Shown piece by piece: positions 7,217 through 16,610 of a DNA stretch of 37,723 nt (the first letter of the stretch is position 1; every line of letters begins with the position of its first letter). The DNA is from Alphaproteobacteria bacterium UBA2964. Lineage in GTDB: Bacteria; Pseudomonadota; Alphaproteobacteria; MPNO01; UBA2964. The notes under the pieces are model-generated. The model had not been told where the DNA came from. It saw only the letters and a program-made list of their open reading frames with translations, and made no database searches. The DNA lies in assembly GCA_905182615.1 (NCBI GenBank), contig CAJJCG010000085.1, forward strand, positions 1 to 37,723, written 5' to 3'. A program made the translations under genes and the position numbers.

Positions 7217-8269
7217 TTGAAAACATTGGGTCGAATTGGCGCTGCCGCCGTAGCGTCCGCAATTGGATTAAGCGTTACCGCTGCCGCGCATGCAGATGCG
7301 GTATCAGAATTTTATGATGGCAAAACAGTCCGCTTTTATATCGGCGCCTCACCGGGCGGCGGATATGACGTGTACATGCGGACCCTAGTCCAGCATATGG
7401 GCAAACGTTTACCCGGAAAGCCGAATGCAATTGTCGTAAACATGCCCGGCTCCGGTGGCGTCAAAGCCTCCAACTATGTCTATAATGTTGCGCCAAAAAA
7501 TGGAACAACGGTCATAACGCCCTTTTGGACCCATCCTCTATTTCAGCTCATCCGACCGCGCGGCATTAAGTTCGACATGAGTAAGATGCGCTGGATCGGC
7601 AACATGGCCGCCTTGAACAGCATGGTTGTTGCGATGGGAAGTGTCGCCAAAACACTGGATGACGCGAAGAAAAAGGAAATTGTCGTCGCCGCATCGGGTA
7701 AGGGGTCAGAAACCTATATTTTCCCACAATTCCTGAACCGGTCCATCAATACAAAGTTCAAGATTGTTACCGGCTATCGCGGCACCGCCAAAATGACTAA
7801 TGCCATGGAAGCTGGTGAAGCCCACGCGCGTGGCGGCTCCTGGCAGAGCTGGAATGTCATTCGACCCAACTGGGTTGGAACCGACAGGATCAGTGTCCTC
7901 GTACAGGCTGGAATCGCCCCACACCCAGACCCGAATGTAAAAGGTGTGCCAATGCTGGTCGATGTCGTACCGGCAGAATACAAACCAATCGCGCAACTCC
8001 TGTCCGTACCCGTCGCCATGGCTCGGATTGTCGGCTCTCCTCCGGGGATTCCCCGTGATCGCCTGATGGCCTTGCGCAAAGCATTCGATGCGACGATGAA
8101 AGATCCGGCGTTCCTTGCAGATGCAAAAAAACGCAAGATGGACCTTAACTATCTTAGTGGCGCAGATGTCGAAGCCAATATCGCTTCGCTGATGAAAACA
8201 CCGAAAGATATCCTGAAACGGACATCAGATGTCCTCGGATACACCAAAAAGAAGAAAACAAAGAAATAA
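7217..8269 (+). CDS. Tripartite tricarboxylate transporter (TctC/Bug-type) solute-binding protein
   Basis: The 350-residue product starts with a Sec signal peptide (basic MKTLGR, a hydrophobic core, then AAAHA-D at about 27). It continues with FYDGKTVRFYIGASPGGGYD, the TctC/Bug family signature in which a strand and Gly-rich loop contact a ligand carboxylate. NMPGSGGVKASNYVYN is the matching second conserved block. Such receptors deliver carboxylates to a TctA/TctB membrane pump, but no tctA or tctB lies in the window, so this is an orphan receptor here. The start is TTG with AGGGAG six bases upstream; the nearby ATG at 7198 runs into a stop at once. The tail is very Lys-rich (KKKKTKK). A strong terminator follows. 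Confidence 0.85.
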   Translation: MKTLGRIGAAAVASAIGLSVTAAAHADAVSEFYDGKTVRFYIGASPGGGYDVYMRTLVQHMGKRLPGKPNAIVVNMPGSGGVKASNYVYNVAPKNGTTVITPFWTHPLFQLIRPRGIKFDMSKMRWIGNMAALNSMVVAMGSVAKTLDDAKKKEIVVAASGKGSETYIFPQFLNRSINTKFKIVTGYRGTAKMTNAMEAGEAHARGGSWQSWNVIRPNWVGTDRISVLVQAGIAPHPDPNVKGVPMLVDVVPAEYKPIAQLLSVPVAMARIVGSPPGIPRDRLMALRKAFDATMKDPAFLADAKKRKMDLNYLSGADVEANIASLMKTPKDILKRTSDVLGYTKKKKTKK

Positions 8270-8291
8270 TATTGGATGCGATGTTCTATTT

Positions 8292-8324
8292 AAGGGGTGC
8301 TCCTGTTTGAGCGCCCCTTTTTCT
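8292..8324 (+). terminator. Rho-independent terminator after the TctC-like gene
   Basis: AAGGGGTGCTC-ctgttt-GAGCGCCCCTT is an 11-bp stem with one G-T wobble, followed directly by a T-tract. It isolates the transporter gene from the puuD-like gene downstream. Confidence 0.85.
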
Positions 8325-8357
8325 TGACCTGACTCAACGGGTTTCTACAGTGGCCGT

Positions 8358-9068
8358 ATGAACAAACCTCTCATTGGAATAACGCTCGATTCAGAACAGC
8401 CAGGTGGATATTCAAAGTTCGCCTGGTATGCCGTTCGCGAAAACTATTGTGACTCTGTCGCTGATGCCGGTGGGCTCCCTGTCCCATTGCCCCATCAGCC
8501 CGAGATCGCGAATAGCTATCTCGACATGATCGATGGGCTAGTGATTACCGGTGGCGCATTTGACGTTGATCCCACCTTATTTGGCGACACGACACGACAC
8601 GAAACAGTCGTTACCAAAGATCGCCGGACCGCCTTTGAGCTTGCCGTTACAAAGGGCGCCATCCACCGGGATATGCCAATCCTTGGTATTTGTGGTGGCC
8701 AGCAACTACTCAATGTTGTACTTGGCGGCACTCTCATCCAACACATCCCCGATGAAATCGAAAATTCCCTGGCGCATGAGCAGCCTAATCCACGAGATGA
8801 ACCAGGCCACGATATCGCGGTCAAAACGAACACCTTGCTTCACCAGATAACCGGCACCGAAACAATGTCAGTCAACAGCGCCCATCATCAGGCCGTTAAA
8901 ACCATAGCGGGTCCGGTGACCATCAACGCAACGGCGCCCGATGGGGTCATCGAAGGCATTGAGTTGCAGAGCAAACGGTTTTGCCTGGGTGTTCAATGGC
9001 ATCCAGAATTTTCAATAGACCCCGGCGACAAACGCATATTTGCCGCCTTTATCGACGCGGCAACCTGA
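8358..9068 (+). CDS. Class I glutamine amidotransferase-like gamma-glutamyl hydrolase (PuuD/peptidase C26 family)
   Basis: The 236-residue product has the C26 catalytic set: nucleophile Cys112 in LGICGGQQLLN, and His215 and Glu217 in GVQWHPEFS. N-terminal ITLDSE and the VITGGAFDVDP block match the gamma-glutamyl-GABA hydrolase (PuuD) subgroup rather than synthetase-fused amidotransferases. It should act in the cytosol, releasing glutamate from gamma-glutamyl amides. No other putrescine-pathway gene is nearby, so the exact substrate is open. Its stop codon touches the ATG of rluB with no gap, and rsmD overlaps rluB, giving a tight three-gene unit downstream of a terminator. Confidence 0.87.
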   Translation: MNKPLIGITLDSEQPGGYSKFAWYAVRENYCDSVADAGGLPVPLPHQPEIANSYLDMIDGLVITGGAFDVDPTLFGDTTRHETVVTKDRRTAFELAVTKGAIHRDMPILGICGGQQLLNVVLGGTLIQHIPDEIENSLAHEQPNPRDEPGHDIAVKTNTLLHQITGTETMSVNSAHHQAVKTIAGPVTINATAPDGVIEGIELQSKRFCLGVQWHPEFSIDPGDKRIFAAFIDAAT

Positions 9069-9914
9069 ATGGCAGAACCTAAGAACAAAGGTGAGCGTAT
9101 TGCCAAACGCCTGTCACGCGCTGGGCTCTGTTCGCGGCGTGAAGCAGAACGGTGGATCGAAGCTGGCCGGGTCACCATCGATGGGACGAAGATTTCGACG
9201 CCTGCAACACTCGTCACCGACCAATCCGTTATTACCGTCGATGGTAAACGGATCGGAGAGCCTGAACAGCCTAAGCTGTGGCGATATCACAAGCCACGGG
9301 GCGTGCTCTCGACCAATAGTGATCCGGAAGACCGCCCTACCGTCTTCGATCATCTACCCAAAGAACTTCCCCGCGTGATGCTCGTAGGACGGCTGGACCT
9401 AAACTCAGAGGGTTTGCTGCTCCTGACCAATGACGGTGAACTCGCCCGGCAATTAGAGCTTCCTTCGACCGGCTGGGTACGACGATATCGCGTTCGTGCC
9501 TATGGATCACTGGATGGGTCCCGGCTTGAATCTCTGGCAGACGGGATTACCGTCGATGGTATTCGATATGGTGAGATCCAAGCGCAGCTTGAAAAGCGCC
9601 GGGGCGACAACTCGTGGATTTCAGTTTCCTTGCAAGAAGGCAAGAATCGTGAAATTCGGAAAGTGATGGAACATTTAGGCCTTCGGGTTAACCGGCTCAT
9701 CCGCATTTCCTATGGTCCGTTTCATCTCGGTGACCTGCATCGTGATACAATTCGTGAAGTTTCAGCACATGTCCTGAAAGAAGAAACAGGCTTTGGAACG
9801 GCAATATCAAAACAACTCTCCGCCAAACTTCCCCCCATGAAACCCAGAACTCCACCAACCGGCTCCGAACCACCTAAACGCAACAGGCATAAAAATGCGC
9901 ATCGTCGGCGGTAA
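9069..9914 (+). CDS. rluB: 23S rRNA pseudouridine synthase, RluB type
   Basis: The 281-residue product begins with an S4 RNA-binding domain (about 8-55, KRLSRAGLCSRREAERWIEAG). A RsuA/RluB/E/F catalytic domain follows, with the active-site Asp110 in GRLDLNSEGLLLLTNDG. The KLWRYHKPRGVLST block and the EGKNREIRKV motif are both present. The family isomerises a uridine near position 2605 of 23S rRNA. The C-terminal 35 residues are Pro/Lys/Arg-rich and likely disordered. It starts directly after the puuD-like stop and overlaps rsmD by 20 bases. RluB is preferred over RluF or RsuA from overall form; this is not proven. Confidence 0.9.
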   Translation: MAEPKNKGERIAKRLSRAGLCSRREAERWIEAGRVTIDGTKISTPATLVTDQSVITVDGKRIGEPEQPKLWRYHKPRGVLSTNSDPEDRPTVFDHLPKELPRVMLVGRLDLNSEGLLLLTNDGELARQLELPSTGWVRRYRVRAYGSLDGSRLESLADGITVDGIRYGEIQAQLEKRRGDNSWISVSLQEGKNREIRKVMEHLGLRVNRLIRISYGPFHLGDLHRDTIREVSAHVLKEETGFGTAISKQLSAKLPPMKPRTPPTGSEPPKRNRHKNAHRRR

Positions 9915-10455
9915 ACATCGCGGACAAATTCTCCTCGCGCCCTCAGGGCGGGAGCTACGACCAACCAGTGATCGGGTCCGTGAATCAGTGTTCAACATCC
10001 TTACCCAGGGCGGTGAAGCGCTCGGCGCCCGCAACTGGGTCCAGGATGCTTATGTGCTAGACGGCTTCGCCGGTACCGGCGCTATGGGACTTGAAGCGGT
10101 GTCACGCGGCGCAGCACACGCCACACTCCTGGATAATCAAAACGCTGCTTTGCAGTGCTGCCGCAAAAATATCGAGACACTGCAGGAAGACGACAATATC
10201 AGTGCTTATTATGCCGATTGTCTAAAACCCAGACCTGCCAACCAGCCCTGCTCACTTATATTTCTTGACCCACCCTATGGGTTAGGACTGACGGTTCCAG
10301 CTCTTGAGGCCTTGGTTAGCGCAGGATGGGTTGCCGACAAAGCTATAGCGGTCCTAGAGGTCGACAGGACCGATGAAATTGAGCCACCACCAGAGTTTAA
10401 TATTCTGGATGACCGTCACTACGGCAAAGCCAGAATTCTATTTCTAGGAAATTAG
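9895..10455 (+). CDS. rsmD: 16S rRNA (guanine966-N2)-methyltransferase RsmD
   Basis: The 186-residue product carries the RsmD signatures: start MRIVGGKHRGQ, RPTSDRVRESVFNIL, a SAM-binding loop D56-G-F-A-G-T-G62, and the N6/N2-methyltransferase motif D125-P-P-Y128. It methylates G966 of 16S rRNA during small-subunit assembly. Length matches the family. The 20-base overlap with rluB indicates coupled translation of two ribosomal RNA modification enzymes. Confidence 0.93.
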   Translation: MRIVGGKHRGQILLAPSGRELRPTSDRVRESVFNILTQGGEALGARNWVQDAYVLDGFAGTGAMGLEAVSRGAAHATLLDNQNAALQCCRKNIETLQEDDNISAYYADCLKPRPANQPCSLIFLDPPYGLGLTVPALEALVSAGWVADKAIAVLEVDRTDEIEPPPEFNILDDRHYGKARILFLGN

Positions 10456-10471
10456 CCGCAAATGTTCGCCA

Positions 10472-11188
10472 CTATTCCGCCGCTGCGGAATTCGTACCCG
10501 GCAACAATTCGATAATCTCGTCACTCGTAAAGACATCAGCGAAATGATTAAACATCGCACTTAGCGATGCGTTATGAGCTTCATCCGACCGGGTCGCTGT
10601 TGCGTCTGACGCAACCATCGTCCGGAAATTGAGCATATGCGCATCGCGCGTCGTCGACTCAACGCATACGTCGGTCGCAATGCCCGTCATTACCAATGTA
10701 TCTATACCGGCGGCACGAAGCTGATCCTCGAGATCAGAGGAACCGCGGATAAAAGCGCTAAACCGGGTTTTTGTAGTAATTTCATCTTCGGGTTGAACGT
10801 CCATACCATCCCAAATTTCGGCGCCGGGGCGGCCATCGGTCAGCCCGTCTAGCATACGCTCGACATCCGCTGGGCTGAGATATTCCATATAGGCGGACCA
10901 GGTTTTTGGCGCATCGTCGCCATAGATTGCTCGCACCCAATATACCTTGCTGCCCGCCGCCCGCATCGCTTTACACAGCTTGTTCGTCGCTGGTGCCGCA
11001 CCAGCACAATACGGCGAATAGGCCGCCATGCCTTCTTGCAGCCAGACATTTTGCATATCGATCACAATGAGTGCCGTCTTCGCTGGATCAATACTGTCAT
11101 AAGCATGGAGCTTGCCACCTCGCCGTCGGAGGATGTGCTCGACCGTTGACGGCGAAAGCTGAACGTTATGAAGCTTGGTATCGGTCAT
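10472..11188 (-). CDS. Isochorismatase-family cysteine hydrolase
   Basis: The 238-residue product shows the Asp-Lys-Cys triad of the isochorismatase-like hydrolases: Asp44 in LIVIDMQN, Lys140 in TKTRFSAF, and Cys175 in MTGIATDVCVEST. The family includes N-carbamoylsarcosine amidases, biurets and pyrazinamidases and hydrolyses amide or enol-ether bonds. The start at 11188 is chosen because GGAGAG lies just upstream (ACTGGAGAGAAAT); an in-frame TTG at 11206 would place that site inside the coding region. It converges on rsmD with 16 bases between the stops. The N-terminal 35 residues precede the core and resemble those of ureidoacrylate-type amidohydrolases, but the substrate is unassigned. Confidence 0.88.
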   Translation of the reverse strand: MTDTKLHNVQLSPSTVEHILRRRGGKLHAYDSIDPAKTALIVIDMQNVWLQEGMAAYSPYCAGAAPATNKLCKAMRAAGSKVYWVRAIYGDDAPKTWSAYMEYLSPADVERMLDGLTDGRPGAEIWDGMDVQPEDEITTKTRFSAFIRGSSDLEDQLRAAGIDTLVMTGIATDVCVESTTRDAHMLNFRTMVASDATATRSDEAHNASLSAMFNHFADVFTSDEIIELLPGTNSAAAE

Positions 11189-11233
11189 ATTTCTCTCCAG
11201 TTTCAAAGTGCCATTAGTCGCAGAGGAACGACC

Positions 11234-13042
11234 TTAGCGGCGGCCAAACAACCGTTCAATGTCAGCGAGGTTTAATTCGACATAGGTCGGGCGGCCATGA
11301 TTACATTGCCCCGAATGCGGAGTCTGTTCCATCTGGCGCAGGATCGCGTCCATTTCAGCTTGATTAAGGCGTCGGCCGGCACGAACGCTACCGTGACATG
11401 CCATCGTCCCGCAAACTTCTTCAAGTCGCTCCTTCAGCGTTAGTCCTTCACCAAGCTCGGCTATATCATCCGCCAAATCTTTGACCAGTCCAACGATATC
11501 CGTTTTGCCCAACATCGCAGGCACTTCCCGAACCACCACCGCCCCGGGACCAAAGGCCTCCAGCACAAGACCAAGCTCGGCAAACTGATCTGCCCGCTCA
11601 ACTAATCGCTGACACTGTGCTTCTTCCAGTTCTATGACCTCGGGAAGCAACAGGCCCTGTCGTGCTACGTCGCCCGACTCCAAGGACTGCTTCATTTTCT
11701 CATAAACCAGCCGTTCATGAGCCGCATGCTGATCAACGATCACAATACCTTCATTGGTCTGCGCGACGATATAGGTCTCATGAAGCTGGGCTCGAGCGAC
11801 GCCAAGCGGAAACGACTGAGAAACACTCTGATCCGCGTTGCCAAAAAATGGTACAACTGGGTCTTCAACCCCTGTAACGGACGGCTGGTCCATCCCCGGC
11901 AAGGGCGCGTAATAGGCCGCGGCGGATTGGGCTAATGCACCACCATGCGATCCAGGCCGGTAAGACGGCACTCCCCCCGTTGGCGATGCGCCCGGTCGGA
12001 ACGCCCCTAACGTTTGGGTTGATACTGTGGTAGATGCGCGATGACCGGCATCCGCCAACGCATGTTTCAGAGCTCCGACAATCAATCCCCGGACCAAACC
12101 AGCATCCCTAAACCGAACTTCGGTTTTCATCGGGTGGACGTTCACATCTACAAATAAAGGCGCAATCTCAAGATAGAGCGCCACCATTGGATGACGATTA
12201 CGCGCCAGAAGGTCCTGGTAAGCGCCCCGCACCGCACCGGTTAGCAACGGATCGCGAACAGGCCGCCCATTCACGAACAAATATTGTGATCGAGCGTAGG
12301 CTTTATTCAAGGTCGGCAGGCCCGCATAGCCCGAGAGATGAATATCCTCACGCACAGCGTCGATACTCAGAGAATTTTCCGCAAAGTCCCGCCCCATAAC
12401 ATCAGACAAGCGCGCCAACCTTGCATCGAGCAGGTCACCTTGTGTTGCATCAAGCCTCAACCGTTTTCCTTTTTCGTCCAAGACCGAAAAACCAACGCCC
12501 GGATTTGCCATCGCAAGCCGTCGGACCACATCAAGGATATGATTTAGTTCGGTTCGTTCGGTTTTGAGAAATTTCAATCGGGCTGGCGTCGCGAAAAACA
12601 AATCGGCAATCTCAATACGCGTCCCGGCGGTTAAGGAAACCGGGCGGACCGACTCCTTTTCACCGCCGATAACAGCAATAGACCACGCCTCATCAGAACC
12701 GCGAGCGCGAGTTTCAATCCTGAGACGGGAAACAGAACCAATCGACGGCAATGCTTCGCCCCGAAATCCAAGTGAAGAAATATGTAACAGATCATCATCT
12801 GGCAATTTGGACGTCGCGTGACGGTCTACCGCCAAGACCAGTTCATCGCGAGACATACCAACGCCGTCATCAGTGACTATGATCGAATTCCGCCCGCCCC
12901 CTTGTATCGCAATCTCAATGCGACTTGCGTCAGCATCAATGGCATTCTCAACCAGCTCTTTAACGGCAGATGCGGGACGTTCAACAACTTCACCAGCAGC
13001 GATCCGGTTGACGGTCCCTTCGGGGAGAAGACGGATTGTCAT
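11234..13042 (-). CDS. mutL: DNA mismatch repair protein MutL (endonuclease type)
   Basis: The 602-residue product has an N-terminal GHKL ATPase ([43 protein letters not shown]) and a C-terminal dimerisation domain. The C-terminal domain contains [12 protein letters not shown], matching the nicking-endonuclease motif DQHA-x2-E-x4-E. It also has ACHGSVRAG and QCNHGRPT (usually CPHGRPT), which complete the metal site. This fits an organism without MutH, where MutL itself nicks the new strand. The start at 13042 lies one base after the pgi stop and uses GAGGAAGGA inside the pgi end; an upstream in-frame start would overlap pgi and is unlikely. A Pro/Gly-rich linker of about 80 residues joins the domains. 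Confidence 0.95.
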   Translation of the reverse strand: MTIRLLPEGTVNRIAAGEVVERPASAVKELVENAIDADASRIEIAIQGGGRNSIIVTDDGVGMSRDELVLAVDRHATSKLPDDDLLHISSLGFRGEALPSIGSVSRLRIETRARGSDEAWSIAVIGGEKESVRPVSLTAGTRIEIADLFFATPARLKFLKTERTELNHILDVVRRLAMANPGVGFSVLDEKGKRLRLDATQGDLLDARLARLSDVMGRDFAENSLSIDAVREDIHLSGYAGLPTLNKAYARSQYLFVNGRPVRDPLLTGAVRGAYQDLLARNRHPMVALYLEIAPLFVDVNVHPMKTEVRFRDAGLVRGLIVGALKHALADAGHRASTTVSTQTLGAFRPGASPTGGVPSYRPGSHGGALAQSAAAYYAPLPGMDQPSVTGVEDPVVPFFGNADQSVSQSFPLGVARAQLHETYIVAQTNEGIVIVDQHAAHERLVYEKMKQSLESGDVARQGLLLPEVIELEEAQCQRLVERADQFAELGLVLEAFGPGAVVVREVPAMLGKTDIVGLVKDLADDIAELGEGLTLKERLEEVCGTMACHGSVRAGRRLNQAEMDAILRQMEQTPHSGQCNHGRPTYVELNLADIERLFGRR

Positions 13043-13043
13043 A

Positions 13044-14348
13044 TCATCCTTCCTCACCCGCGAGATACTTACGGGTGAGAATCTTTCCCTCTTCTACGGC
13101 GGGCTGATCGAACGGGTCAACGCCAAACAGATGTGCCGCGATGATCGTCTCCAGCATAAAATGCATCATCAACGCCCCCATCACGGTTTCATCAAGACGA
13201 TCCAGCTGGATTATACGCGTTGGCCGTTTATTACGAATGAGGGTTTCCACCGTTGCACGCTGTTCCGCATCCATAAGATCGCCCACTGACTTGCCCGAGA
13301 GGTAAGAGAGAGCCTCATCATCGGCTAGTTCCGAGTCCACCGACGGACCGTCACCAACGCAAGACAACATGATGACCGTGAACATCTTGTCGCGTGGGCC
13401 ATCAAGATAGAGTTGTAATTGGCTATGCTGATCGACCGTCCCCAGGGCATTGATCGGGGTCGTACCCTTACCCTGCTTACCGAGGCTTTCCGCCCAAAGC
13501 TGACGAAACCACAGACCAAAATCTGCCAGCCGGTCGGCATAAGGCATCATAACCGTGGACAGGATATTATTGTCGGTCGCTAATCCTACTGAGATCGCCG
13601 CCCCCACCGCAGCGTCAATTCTTTCTGGGGCCTCTCCCTCAAGAACAGACTTTAAAATGCCTAGAGCGCCGTCACAAATCGCCCTAGCGTCAAGCCCCGC
13701 AATCATCACCGGCAACAGACCAACCAGCGACAACGCTGAATAGCGTCCACCAACGCCTGGGTCATGGTCTAGAACTACCATGCCATGACTATCGGCGAGC
13801 CGGCGTAGCAGATTATCGCCCGGCTCAGTTATCGCCGTAAAATGGCTTGCGGCCTTGTCTTTGCCGACGACACCCAGAACCGCCTTTAGACAAATCAAAA
13901 ACAGCATCATCATTTCAGCTGTCGATCCCGATTTTGAAATGACGAGGAACCCCGTCCGCTCCAATGCAAGCCGTTCGAGCATGACTGATATGCTGTGTGG
14001 ATCAACGTTATCAAAAAAGTGAAGACTTGGCGCACCATCTTGAGGTCCGAAGCCAAAATCAGCCAGCTGACACAAGGTCTGGCCGCCGAGACTCGAGCCC
14101 CCCACCCCGAGGATAACGACATCGTCGAATTGATTGCGATAGCGCGCCGCAACGGGCTCCAGTTCCGCAATATCATCTGTCAGTTCTGGAAGACGCAACA
14201 ATGGCAGGCTTCCATCAGCATGTTGCGCGCGCAGAGTTTTAAGCGCTGGCTTGGTATTTTCTAGAATCGCGTAAAACCGCCCACGATCAAGCCCATGCGC
14301 ACCGAGCACATCTGAGAAACAGGATGACGTTATTTGGACATAGGACAT
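13044..14348 (-). CDS. pgi: Glucose-6-phosphate isomerase
   Basis: The 434-residue product has the sugar-isomerase (SIS) signatures of [31 protein letters not shown] (phosphate-binding SGST), [14 protein letters not shown], and [23 protein letters not shown]-type active-site segments. It interconverts glucose-6-phosphate and fructose-6-phosphate. It is about 110 residues shorter than the E. coli enzyme, as is common for the compact bacterial form. The C-terminal His-containing segment [15 protein letters not shown] supplies the conserved Lys region. It is first in a two-gene leftward unit with mutL, with the two coding regions one base apart. Confidence 0.93.
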   Translation of the reverse strand: MSYVQITSSCFSDVLGAHGLDRGRFYAILENTKPALKTLRAQHADGSLPLLRLPELTDDIAELEPVAARYRNQFDDVVILGVGGSSLGGQTLCQLADFGFGPQDGAPSLHFFDNVDPHSISVMLERLALERTGFLVISKSGSTAEMMMLFLICLKAVLGVVGKDKAASHFTAITEPGDNLLRRLADSHGMVVLDHDPGVGGRYSALSLVGLLPVMIAGLDARAICDGALGILKSVLEGEAPERIDAAVGAAISVGLATDNNILSTVMMPYADRLADFGLWFRQLWAESLGKQGKGTTPINALGTVDQHSQLQLYLDGPRDKMFTVIMLSCVGDGPSVDSELADDEALSYLSGKSVGDLMDAEQRATVETLIRNKRPTRIIQLDRLDETVMGALMMHFMLETIIAAHLFGVDPFDQPAVEEGKILTRKYLAGEEG

Positions 14349-14518
14349 AAACAGGGCCTTTCACTTTGACTGTAAACCAGCTGTGCGAATCAGGAAAAGG
14401 AACACGGCAGAAAACCGGTGGATAGTTTACCGATCAAAACGACTTTTTGAGGGTGCTCTCGACATATTTCATCGTTCAGTTTAATCGAGGGACAGAATTT
14501 GATATTCGGGAGTATATC

Positions 14519-15259
14519 GTGGAACTATACGTTCTTGTAATAGTGGGCATCGCGTTTTTTTGCGGCGGAATCGTAAAAGGCATAACCGGCATGGGGTTGC
14601 CGCTCACGGCTATCGCCCTGATGTCGATTGTCCTCGATCTGCAGGTCGCCATTCCGCTCCTGATCGTCCCCATCATCGCAACCAATATTATGCAAGCATT
14701 TCAAGGCGGTCACTTCGGTGAGCTAATGCGAAAGTTTTGGCCAATGCTCATAGCAGCGGCAATCGGGGTTTTTGCTGGTACCTACGCGCTCTATAGACTC
14801 GATTCATCCTATCTGCTGATCGCGCTAGGCCTGCTGGTTTTCTTTTACTCGATAAACAATCTATGCGCTATCCGGCTAAGCTGCACCGAACGAACACTGC
14901 CTATCGTATCACCGGTGGTCGGATTTCTATCCGGGATTCTAGCCGGTACTACTGGAGCCATCGGCATTCCGGTCGTGATTTATTTTCAGGCGCTGGGCAT
15001 GACCAAAAACCTGTTTGTACAGGCATTAGGCATTCAATTCCTAATCACCGGAACATTTCTGACCCTATCGCTTATCCGGGAAGGCGGGCTAAGCATTCAA
15101 TACGCCACGATCTCGGCGCTCGCCTTGATACCCTCTGTCATCGGGATGCTTGCTGGAAAGAAGCTCCGTGACAAAGTTTCAGAAGAACGATTTAAGACCT
15201 GGCTCTATGTCTTGCTGCTACTGATCGGCCTGAACCTAATCCGCAAAGGCTTGTTTTAA
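14519..15259 (+). CDS. TauE/SafE-type sulfite/anion exporter family membrane protein
   Basis: The 246-residue product is almost wholly membrane-embedded, with about eight hydrophobic helices. It carries the family's GGIVKGITGMGLPL repeat near the N-terminus and its internal duplicate GILAGTTGAIGIPVVIYF in the second half. TSUP proteins export sulfite, sulfonates or other organic anions. The start is the GTG at 14519, six bases after GGGAG. An in-frame TTG at 14447 would add a hydrophilic 24-residue stretch with no ribosome site. It stops one base from the convergent M16 gene. No sulfur-metabolism gene is nearby, so the substrate is open. Confidence 0.85.
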   Translation: MELYVLVIVGIAFFCGGIVKGITGMGLPLTAIALMSIVLDLQVAIPLLIVPIIATNIMQAFQGGHFGELMRKFWPMLIAAAIGVFAGTYALYRLDSSYLLIALGLLVFFYSINNLCAIRLSCTERTLPIVSPVVGFLSGILAGTTGAIGIPVVIYFQALGMTKNLFVQALGIQFLITGTFLTLSLIREGGLSIQYATISALALIPSVIGMLAGKKLRDKVSEERFKTWLYVLLLLIGLNLIRKGLF

Positions 15260-15260
15260 C

Positions 15261-16610
15261 TTAGGGCCTCGGCTTAATGCCTTTTGGCTGACCAACAATC
15301 ACCACCGTCAGAGCCTCGGGACGCAATAATTTCTGGGCGACCCTTTTAATACCCCCGAGGGTAACCGCATTTATCAGGCTCGGGCGTTTATCGAGATAAT
15401 CTTTGCCAAGATTATTGACCTGCACCGCAAGCAAGAGACTCGCGATCCGACGTGTCGAGTCCAACCGCAACGGAAACGAGCCATTGATATAGGTTTTTGC
15501 AGCGGCGAGCTCTTTCGCCGTCACGCCCTTTTCCGCCATTTTTTTCCATTCTGCCCGAACAACTTTAAGAGATTCAGCAACTCGCGAATTCGCTGTCGCG
15601 ACACTACCCATATACAAGGCTGCATGATCGTAGGGGTTAAGATAGCTATACACGCCGTATGCTAATCCGCGCTTTTCCCGTATCTCTTCCATCAAGCGTG
15701 ACGAGAAACCACCACCACCAAAAATACGGTTCATTACCGAAGCAATGTACCAATCCGGATGATTTCGTTTGAGTCCGGAATGACCGAACATCACTATGCT
15801 TTGCGGAATTTTCCGATCAATAACGATGGTTTTTCCCGCTGCCGCGGGCGCTATTTCCGCAATTTTTTTCGTATCCCCCGATGCGGGCAATGTACCAAAT
15901 ATCTGATCGAGCCGTCGTGCCAACTCTGCCGACGAAATATCACCGGCAACAGCAACGATCAGCGAGTCCAGCACAACATGGCGCAGCATAAAATCGTTAA
16001 GATCCTTTGCGACCAGTGTCTTTATCGACTCGACAGTTCCATCACCAGGTCTCCCGTAGGGATGATTGGGAAAAACTGCTTTGTACCAGGCTCTTGTCCC
16101 GATCGTGTCAGGGTCCTGCGCACTCCGTTGAATGCTGACAATAATCTGTCCTTTAATCCTGTCGACCGGTTTGCCATCAAATCGCGGCTTGTTCAGTGCC
16201 AAACCGAATAGCCGGAATGCTTCATCCTTGTTAGCCGTCAGCGTCCGAAAAGATCCACGGAACTTGTCGGTCGAGGCAGAAAAGCTGAGCCGTGCTGCGG
16301 TATCTTGAAGCTGTGTCTGAAAATCCTGAGACTTCAGGTCACCGGCGCCTTCATCAAGCATGGCAGAAACCATGCGTGCGAGCCCTTCTTTCCCAACCGG
16401 GTCATAGGCTGTGCCGCCGGTTTTAAACGCGAAGTTCACTGAAATTACGGGAATACTTTTGTCCTGAACGAGCCAAGCTTTGATTCCGCCGGGACTGCGG
16501 ACTTCTTTGATATCAATCGCATAGGAAGGCGCAGCGATCAGGCAAAGCATGCCCCAGAGCGGTAGCTTGACGACATTGGCCCAAAATTTAGGGAGCAAGT
16601 TTTTCATCAA
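15261..16610 (-). CDS. M16 family peptidase-like protein, catalytically inactive subunit
   Basis: The 449-residue product has an N-terminal signal (hydrophobic WGMLCLIAAPSYA) and two M16 lobes. The zinc-binding HxxEH is absent: at the equivalent site the sequence reads EGLARMVSAMLDEG. It keeps the conserved Arg/Tyr substrate-holding segment of the partner subunit, GGGGFSSRLMEEIREKRGLA with YGVYSY after it. Active and inactive M16 chains commonly form a heterodimer that degrades peptides in the periplasm. The gene overlaps the active homologue by four bases (ATGA), so equal production is likely. Confidence 0.9.
   Translation of the reverse strand: MMKNLLPKFWANVVKLPLWGMLCLIAAPSYAIDIKEVRSPGGIKAWLVQDKSIPVISVNFAFKTGGTAYDPVGKEGLARMVSAMLDEGAGDLKSQDFQTQLQDTAARLSFSASTDKFRGSFRTLTANKDEAFRLFGLALNKPRFDGKPVDRIKGQIIVSIQRSAQDPDTIGTRAWYKAVFPNHPYGRPGDGTVESIKTLVAKDLNDFMLRHVVLDSLIVAVAGDISSAELARRLDQIFGTLPASGDTKKIAEIAPAAAGKTIVIDRKIPQSIVMFGHSGLKRNHPDWYIASVMNRIFGGGGFSSRLMEEIREKRGLAYGVYSYLNPYDHAALYMGSVATANSRVAESLKVVRAEWKKMAEKGVTAKELAAAKTYINGSFPLRLDSTRRIASLLLAVQVNNLGKDYLDKRPSLINAVTLGGIKRVAQKLLRPEALTVVIVGQPKGIKPRP

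Noticed and set aside
10475-10490. TTCCGC-cgct-GCGGAA hairpin as a terminator between rsmD and the isochorismatase gene
   Set aside because: It lies inside the isochorismatase coding end and has no T-run on either strand.
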